Below, in pieces: positions 58,806-64,000 of a stretch of DNA of 64,000 nt (position 1 is the first letter of the stretch; every line of letters starts with the position of its first letter). The stretch is taken from NCBI RefSeq assembly GCF_011777495.1, contig NZ_JAATJS010000004.1:248001-312000 (forward strand). The letters run 5' to 3'. A program made the position numbers and the translations under genes. Under the pieces are notes generated by a model. That model worked only from the letters and a program-made list of their open reading frames with translations, searched no databases and was not told the DNA's origin. Source of the stretch: Microvirga terricola. Its GTDB lineage: Bacteria; Pseudomonadota; Alphaproteobacteria; Rhizobiales; Beijerinckiaceae.

Positions 58806-60929
58806 TTACGAGTGCGCAAGGATCGCCAGGAGCAGCAGTGCGATGATGTTGGTGATCTTGATCGCCGGGTTCACGGCGGGGCCCGCCGTGTCCTTGTAGG
58901 GGTCGCCGACGGTGTCGCCCGTCACGGACGCCTTATGCGCGTCAGAACCCTTGTGGTGGGTGTTGCCGGAGAAATCCGTGAAGCCGTCCTCGAAGGACTT
59001 CTTCGCGTTGTCCCAGGCACCGCCGCCCGAGGTCATGGAGATGGCGACGAAGAGACCGGTGACGATGACGCCGAGCAACATCGCGCCCACAGCCGAGAAA
59101 GCCTGCGACTTACCGGCGATCCAGTAGATCACGAAGTAGGTCACGATGGGCGCCAGAACCGGCAGGAGCGAGGGCACGATCATTTCCTTGATCGCGGCGC
59201 GGGTCAGCATGTCAACGGCCCGGCCGTAATCGGGACGATCCGTACCCGCCATGATGCCCGGCTTTTCGCGGAACTGACGCCGTACCTCCTCCACGACGGA
59301 ACCCGCCGCGCGGCCTACCGCCGTCATGGCGATGCCGCCGAAGAGGAACGGGATAAGGCCGCCGAACAGCAGGCCCACCACCACGTAGGGGTTGGTGAGC
59401 GAGAAGTCCGGCTTCACGCCCTGGAAGTACGGATACTGCGCCGCATTCTGCGTGAAGAAGTTGAGGTCGGACGTGTAGGCCGCGAACAACACCAGCGCAC
59501 CAAGGCCCGCCGAACCGATGGCATAGCCCTTGGTCACGGCCTTTGTAGTGTTGCCAACCGCGTCGAGAGCGTCCGTGGACTTGCGGACCTCTTTCGGCAG
59601 TCCCGCCATCTCGGCGATGCCGCCAGCGTTGTCAGTTACCGGACCGAACGCGTCGAGAGCGACGATCATGCCCGCCAGCGCCAGCATCGCCGTCACCGCA
59701 ATCGCAATGCCGAAGAGACCCGCCAGCTTGAAGGACAAGATGATGCCCGCGATGATGACGATGGCCGGAAGCGCCGTGGATTCCAGCGATACCGCAAGGC
59801 CCTGGATCACGTTCGTACCATGCCCCGTTACCGAAGCCTGGGCGATGGAGCGAACGGGCTTGAAGCCGACGCCGGTATAGTACTCGGTGATGACGACGAT
59901 GAGCGCCGTCACCGCGAGGCCGGTGATCGCACACCAGAACAGCGCCTGCCCGGTGAACGTGGTTCCGGCAACAGGGCCGAAGCCGATCATGCCATAGGTC
60001 AAAGCGGCAATCGCGGCGGCGGAGAAGACGCCGGTCGCGATCAGCCCCTTGTAGAGCGCGCCCATGATGGACTCGTTCTGGCCGAGCTTCACGAAGAACG
60101 TGCCGATGATGGAAGTCACGATACAGGCCGCGCCGATGGCGAGCGGATAGAGCAGCATGGTTTCGAGGATCGGCTGACCCGCGAAGAAGATCGCCGCAAG
60201 AACCATGGTGGCGACCACCGTCACCGCATAAGTCTCGAACAGGTCCGCCGCCATGCCGGCGCAGTCGCCGACATTGTCGCCCACGTTGTCGGCGATGGTC
60301 GCCGGGTTGCGCGGATCGTCCTCTGGAATACCGGCTTCGACCTTGCCCACGAGGTCGCCGCCCACGTCAGCACCCTTGGTGAAGATGCCGCCGCCGAGAC
60401 GGGCGAAGATGGAAATCAGCGAAGCACCGAAACCAAGTGCCACGAGGCTGTCGATAACCTGGCGGTCGGACAGCGCGAGACCTGCGATCTTGGTGAGGTA
60501 AGTGAAGTAAAGCGCGACGCCCAAAAGCGCGAGGCCCGCGACGAGCATGCCCGTCACCGCGCCCGACTTGAAGGCGACATCGAGACCGTCCCCGAGGGAC
60601 CGCGTCGCCGCCTGGGCCGTGCGGACATTGGCGCGAACGGACACGTTCATGCCGATGAACCCGGCCACGCCAGAGAGGATGGCGCCGATCAGGAAGCCGA
60701 TGCCGACGCGAAGGCCGAGGAAATAGGTAATGATGAGGAACAGCACCACGCCCACGACCGCGATGGTGGTGTATTGCCGCCGGAGATAGGCCTGTGCGCC
60801 CTCGGCGATTGCGCCAGCAATTTCCTGCATGCGCTGTGAGCCGGCATCGCGCTTCATGACGTCATTAATGGCCCAGAGGCCATACGCTACCGAAAGAAGG
60901 CCGCCCAAAATAATAAGGGTAAGTGCCAT
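58806..60929 (-). CDS. hppA: Membrane-bound proton-translocating pyrophosphatase
   Basis: 707 residues from the ATG at 60929 with AAGGATG upstream. About 16 membrane helices. The PPi-binding acids are in '[20 protein letters not shown]' followed by '[20 protein letters not shown]', and the second site in '[20 protein letters not shown]'. '[18 protein letters not shown]' has lysine at the K+-selectivity position, indicating the K+-independent H+-pumping subfamily. It conserves the energy of PPi hydrolysis as a proton gradient. Confidence 0.97.
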   Translation of the reverse strand: MALTLIILGGLLSVAYGLWAINDVMKRDAGSQRMQEIAGAIAEGAQAYLRRQYTTIAVVGVVLFLIITYFLGLRVGIGFLIGAILSGVAGFIGMNVSVRANVRTAQAATRSLGDGLDVAFKSGAVTGMLVAGLALLGVALYFTYLTKIAGLALSDRQVIDSLVALGFGASLISIFARLGGGIFTKGADVGGDLVGKVEAGIPEDDPRNPATIADNVGDNVGDCAGMAADLFETYAVTVVATMVLAAIFFAGQPILETMLLYPLAIGAACIVTSIIGTFFVKLGQNESIMGALYKGLIATGVFSAAAIAALTYGMIGFGPVAGTTFTGQALFWCAITGLAVTALIVVITEYYTGVGFKPVRSIAQASVTGHGTNVIQGLAVSLESTALPAIVIIAGIILSFKLAGLFGIAIAVTAMLALAGMIVALDAFGPVTDNAGGIAEMAGLPKEVRKSTDALDAVGNTTKAVTKGYAIGSAGLGALVLFAAYTSDLNFFTQNAAQYPYFQGVKPDFSLTNPYVVVGLLFGGLIPFLFGGIAMTAVGRAAGSVVEEVRRQFREKPGIMAGTDRPDYGRAVDMLTRAAIKEMIVPSLLPVLAPIVTYFVIYWIAGKSQAFSAVGAMLLGVIVTGLFVAISMTSGGGAWDNAKKSFEDGFTDFSGNTHHKGSDAHKASVTGDTVGDPYKDTAGPAVNPAIKITNIIALLLLAILAHS

Positions 60930-61078
60930 TGTGCCATCCTTGTAATGGGAAGGCAGAATGCCGTGCTCAAAGCCTGAATTTTGGCCTTGAACGGCCTCCA
61001 CCCCCAGCGAAGTCCTTATTTGGTGCCAAAAAACCAGGCACCCTGCAATGTGACTTCAAGGGATGTCGGAACAAGACT

Positions 61079-62305
61079 TTAGGCGGACACCGTAGCAACA
61101 CGCCGCCGCCAGCCCAGCAGCGCCAGAGCGATCAAAACCGGCGGAAATACAAGCCAATTCACACTTTCCCAGCCGCCTGCATTGAGCAGTTTGCCGGAAG
61201 AAAACGATGCGATGGCGACCGATCCGAAGACCAGAAAATCGTTAGCCGCCTGCACTTTTGTGCGCTCTTCGGGACGGTAGCAGTCGGTGACGAGGGCGGT
61301 TGCGCCGATAAAACCGAAATTCCAGCCAATTCCTAAGAGAATCAGTGTCGCCCAGAAATGCGCTACGCTGGTACCCGAGAGCCCGATGGCGGCGGAGAGT
61401 GCGATCAAGCCAAGCCCTGCTGCTGTAACGGCCTCTTTGCCGAAACGGCCGATGAGCCGGCCCGTGAAGAAGCTCGGGCCGAACATGGCCAGGATGTGCC
61501 ATTGAATCCCAAGCGCAGCCATGCCGACGGGATGGCCGCAGCCGATCATCGCCAAAGGCGCTGCCGTCATGAGAAAGCTCATGAGTCCGTAGGAGACGAG
61601 CCCCGCCACGACGGCGACGATGAACCGTGGCTGGCTCATGATCTCACGCAACGGCCGACCGCCCGAGGTGGGACCGGCTGCGCTTACCGACGGCGTCGGC
61701 CGCAGGAACGACACGACCATCATGGAGAGAAGCGCGAGGGAGGCATGTCCAACGAAAGCACCGGCAAACGGGGCCGTCGCGATCATATCCCTGGTCCAGA
61801 TGACCGTTTGCGGGCCGATAACCCCCGCAACAAGGCCGCCAGTCATGACCCAGGAGATCGCGCGAGGCTTGAACGCCTCGGAGGCCGCATCGGTCGCGCC
61901 GAAGCGATAGCTCTGAACGAAAGAGCCGTAGAGGCCCGCGATCAGGGTCCCCAAGCAGAAGGTCAAAAAGTTCGCGGAGGCGATGCCGAAGGCGGCGATG
62001 CATCCGCCCAATACACCGATCCCTGCCCCGACCATGTAACCAGTGCGGCGTCCTGCGCGGCGCATCAGCATGGCGGCGGGAATCGTGCCGAGGGCAAGGC
62101 CCAGATTGAGCAGGCTGACGGGAAGGGTTGCGAGCTCCTTGTTCGTCGCGAGCGTCTGCCCAACCAGTCCGCCCAACGAGACCACGATTGCGGGGCTTGC
62201 ACCGCCTAAGGCCTGTGCGCAGGCCAGAACCAGCGCGTTACGCTTGGCAAGGCCATCGCCCCCGACGGTCTGCGTGGCGTCAAAAGTGCGAGAATGAACC
62301 GACAT
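61079..62305 (-). CDS. MFS transporter
   Basis: 408 residues with 12 predicted membrane spans; the signature-like 'MLMRRAGRRTGYMVGAGIGV' lies between helices 2 and 3. It is YbjJ/MFS-1-like in general. The substrate is not evident. It starts 26 bases inside thiL, and the thiL-MFS order is recurrent in Rhizobiales, which suggests, but does not prove, a link to thiamine or its precursors. Confidence 0.88.
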   Translation of the reverse strand: MSVHSRTFDATQTVGGDGLAKRNALVLACAQALGGASPAIVVSLGGLVGQTLATNKELATLPVSLLNLGLALGTIPAAMLMRRAGRRTGYMVGAGIGVLGGCIAAFGIASANFLTFCLGTLIAGLYGSFVQSYRFGATDAASEAFKPRAISWVMTGGLVAGVIGPQTVIWTRDMIATAPFAGAFVGHASLALLSMMVVSFLRPTPSVSAAGPTSGGRPLREIMSQPRFIVAVVAGLVSYGLMSFLMTAAPLAMIGCGHPVGMAALGIQWHILAMFGPSFFTGRLIGRFGKEAVTAAGLGLIALSAAIGLSGTSVAHFWATLILLGIGWNFGFIGATALVTDCYRPEERTKVQAANDFLVFGSVAIASFSSGKLLNAGGWESVNWLVFPPVLIALALLGWRRRVATVSA

Positions 62306-63263
62306 CGTAGCGTCTCTCGAAATCCTTCATCCGAAAGACCGGCGTTTCATGTCCTGGGACGACATGGCCGATGACGGACAGGGCAATGCCGACGCTATCT
62401 GCCTCTTTTGCGAAGCTGTCGAGCTTGTTTTCGGGCACAGTGCAGAGAATTTCGTAGTCGTCGCCGCCGGTCAGCACCCGGTCAATCAGATCCGGCTGAG
62501 CCTCCACGGACTTGCGAGCTGCCGCCGACAATGGAACCCGATCCGCCCCCACGACACCGGAGACGCCGCTCGCCCGGAGCATCTTGGCGAGATCCCCGGC
62601 AAGGCCATCGGACACGTCCATGGCGGCGCTGGCATAGGCCCGGAGGGCGGCCGCCAGACGATACCGGGGCTGGGGGTTGAGGTAGCGGTCTGTGAGAAAC
62701 GCTCTTTGGTCGGACGATAGGTTCTCCACCCATGCCGGGGAGCGCCTGACGAGTAGTCCCAAAGCGCCATCGCCGATCGTGCCCGTCACGCAGATCGCAT
62801 GGCCCGCTTTCGCGGTCGCACGCTGAACCATGCGGCCCGCCGGCACCTCGCCGATGGCGGTGACGGAAAGGGTCAAAGCTCCCCTCGCCTTCACCGTGTC
62901 GCCACCGAGCAGCGGACAGGAAAACTCGCGGGCGGCTTCGCCAAGGCCTCTCGCGAATTCTGTCAGCCAGGCCTCGGTCCAGTCCTCGGGCAGCGCGAGG
63001 CTCAACAGGAAACCCGCCGGATCGGCACCTTTCGCGGCGAGATCGGAGACATTCACGCCGAGCGCCTTGCGCGCGACGGAGCCCGGCGGATCGCCGGGCA
63101 GGAAATGCACGGTCTCGACAAGCGCATCGGTCGTCAGGACGAGGTCGTGGCCAGGCGTCGGCGACAGGCAGGCGGCGTCATCCTTCAGCCCCAGCCCGCC
63201 CGGCGCGGCCAGCGGCGCGAAAAACCGGGCAATCAGGCTGTCTTCGCCGGGACGTGAGGTCAT
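62280..63263 (-). CDS. thiL: Thiamine-monophosphate kinase
   Basis: 327 residues. 'GEDSLIARFFAPLAAPGGLG', 'LKDDAACLSPTPGHDLVLTT', 'DALVETVHFLPGDPPGSVAR', 'LLGGDTVKARGALTLSVTAI' and 'MDVSDGLAGDLAKMLRASGV' are the ThiL landmarks, holding the magnesium-binding aspartates. It phosphorylates thiamine phosphate to thiamine pyrophosphate. It starts 8 bases after the nusB stop. Confidence 0.96.
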   Translation of the reverse strand: MTSRPGEDSLIARFFAPLAAPGGLGLKDDAACLSPTPGHDLVLTTDALVETVHFLPGDPPGSVARKALGVNVSDLAAKGADPAGFLLSLALPEDWTEAWLTEFARGLGEAAREFSCPLLGGDTVKARGALTLSVTAIGEVPAGRMVQRATAKAGHAICVTGTIGDGALGLLVRRSPAWVENLSSDQRAFLTDRYLNPQPRYRLAAALRAYASAAMDVSDGLAGDLAKMLRASGVSGVVGADRVPLSAAARKSVEAQPDLIDRVLTGGDDYEILCTVPENKLDSFAKEADSVGIALSVIGHVVPGHETPVFRMKDFERRYDVGSFSHF

Positions 63264-63271
63264 GCCTCGCC

Positions 63272-63751
63272 CTACCTCTTGGCTGGAGCGGCTTTCTTTT
63301 CCAGTTCCCCTGCCCGGACCTCTCTCGTCAGGGCATCCAGCACCGCGTTCACGAGGCCGGGTTCGTCACCGTCATAGAAGCTGTGCGTCACGTCCACATA
63401 CTCGGTGATCACGACACGCGCCGGAACATCCTTGCGGTAGATCAGCTCGTAGCAGCCCGCGCGCAGGATGGCGCGCAGCACGGCCTCGACGCGGGCCAGC
63501 GGCCAGCCTTCGGCCAGCGCCTTGTCGACCTTCACGTCGATCTCACGCTGGTTCGAGACGACGCCCGAGAGGATGTTGCTGAAGAAGGCGTTATCGGATG
63601 GCTGGAACTCGATGCCTTCGACCTCGCGGCCGATCCAGAACGCCTCGAACTCGGCCAGCGCGTCGACGACCGTCTTGCCGGACAGATCCATCTGATAGAG
63701 GGCCTGAACGGCCGCAAGGCGAGCAGCAGAGCGCTCGGCGGGCTTTGCCAT
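63272..63751 (-). CDS. nusB: Transcription antitermination factor NusB
   Basis: 159 residues, all-helical. 'RSAARLAAVQALYQMDLSGK', 'LPLARVEAVLRAILRAGCYE'-type 'WPLARVEAVLRAILRAGCYE' and 'ITEYVDVTHSFYDGDEPGLV', 'NAVLDALTREV' match NusB. It binds boxA RNA with S10 in rRNA antitermination. It starts 2 bases after the ribH stop. Confidence 0.96.
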   Translation of the reverse strand: MAKPAERSAARLAAVQALYQMDLSGKTVVDALAEFEAFWIGREVEGIEFQPSDNAFFSNILSGVVSNQREIDVKVDKALAEGWPLARVEAVLRAILRAGCYELIYRKDVPARVVITEYVDVTHSFYDGDEPGLVNAVLDALTREVRAGELEKKAAPAKR

Positions 63752-63753
63752 GA

Positions 63754-64000
63754 TCAGGCCTCCTCAAGCTTGCGCTTGATGCGCAGAACGGCCAAGGCCG
63801 CGTCCACCGCGCCGCCGCCCTTGTTCAATTCATTCACGCGGGCGCGGGTCCAGGCCTGCGCGTCATTCTCGACGGTGAGAATGCCGTTGGCGAGCGGAAT
63901 GCGCCGCTCAACCGACAGGTCCATCAGCGCCCGTGCGCTCTCGCCCGCGACAATGTCGTAATGTCCGGTCTCGCCCCGGATCACGCAGCCGAGCGTCACG
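63754..64000 (-). CDS. ribH: 6,7-dimethyl-8-ribityllumazine synthase, C-terminal part (cut by window end)
   Basis: About 82 residues are visible; the gene's start lies beyond position 64000. '[20 protein letters not shown]' with the catalytic-type histidine region, and '[20 protein letters not shown]' are diagnostic for lumazine synthase. It makes the riboflavin precursor. First visible gene of the ribH-nusB-thiL-MFS transcription unit. Confidence 0.94.
   Translation of the reverse strand, partial: VTLGCVIRGETGHYDIVAGESARALMDLSVERRIPLANGILTVENDAQAWTRARVNELNKGGGAVDAALAVLRIKRKLEEA

Noticed and set aside
58767-60839. 690-codon open frame on the plus strand
   Set aside because: It lies antisense to hppA, is extremely rich in His, Arg, Asp and Glu as expected of an antisense frame in GC-rich DNA, and resembles no family.
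1-64000. CRISPR array, insertion sequence or prophage
   Set aside because: No regularly spaced repeats, transposase, integrase or phage structural genes were seen; the tRNAs show no adjacent integrase or duplicated 3' ends.

Overview
This is a GC-rich chromosomal segment from an alphaproteobacterium, most likely order Hyphomicrobiales (Rhizobiales). The evidence is the block ribH-nusB-thiL-MFS-hppA, an NDUFS4-type complex I accessory subunit, a CBP3-type cytochrome bc1 chaperone, type-2 argC, a BA14K-family protein, DUF6894, and two interspersed repeats of a kind common in this order. The genus cannot be fixed from sequence alone. Almost everything is housekeeping or metabolic. I see no insertion sequence, prophage, CRISPR array or rRNA operon. 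Five tRNA-like stretches were examined and four tRNAs are supported.

Layout. 1-3.6 kb: end of opgG, then opgH (osmoregulated periplasmic glucans), and a GcvA-like LysR regulator. 3.7-7.9 kb: small DUF1127-like protein, Na/Pi cotransporter, membrane diguanylate cyclase, thymidine kinase. 7.9-13.1 kb: sulfate ABC transporter (sbp-cysT-cysW-cysA) divergent from a flavodoxin-less CysJ-like reductase. 13.2-18.7 kb: epimerase, pirin, tRNA-Arg, NDUFS4-like protein, tRNA-Pro, DUF192, double cold-shock protein, sirtuin, DUF1624 membrane protein. 18.7-24.4 kb: Lrp regulator divergent from an acyl carrier protein, a type III polyketide synthase and a fatty-acyl-AMP ligase, followed by a KDPGal aldolase and an RNase Z-like hydrolase. 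24.4-31.7 kb: tRNA-Glu and a co-directional set recJ, GNAT, glpX, hypothetical, hom, aminotransferase. 31.8-38.6 kb: phaC, DUF3626, FadL-type porin, FAH-family hydrolase, argC. 38.6-45.4 kb: rpsI/rplM, GST, thioesterase, CoA-binding protein, metY, purC, ParA-like ATPase. 45.7-53 kb: LysE, ctaA, DUF2842, secreted proteins and a three-gene sensory system (periplasmic protein, histidine kinase, response regulator). 53-58.5 kb: tRNA-Pro, MerR regulator, IHF alpha, fabH, plsX, yceD, CBP3 chaperone, BamE/OmlA, DUF2087. 58.8-64 kb: hppA, MFS, thiL, nusB, ribH (cut by the window end).

Three points stand out. First, a 24-codon arginine-rich ORF followed by an intrinsic terminator lies directly upstream of argC, with promoter spacing that would make the RNA start at an in-frame ATG. 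This looks like ribosome-mediated arginine attenuation. Second, a 22-bp palindrome (arms ATCGTTCTTT / AAAGAACGAT) occurs almost unchanged upstream of both the CysJ-like gene and metY, 30 kb apart, suggesting a shared sulfur-assimilation operator. Third, the ACP / type III PKS / FAAL trio sits behind an AT-rich regulatory island and looks like a small dedicated lipid or polyketide pathway. All reading was by eye; no searches were run.
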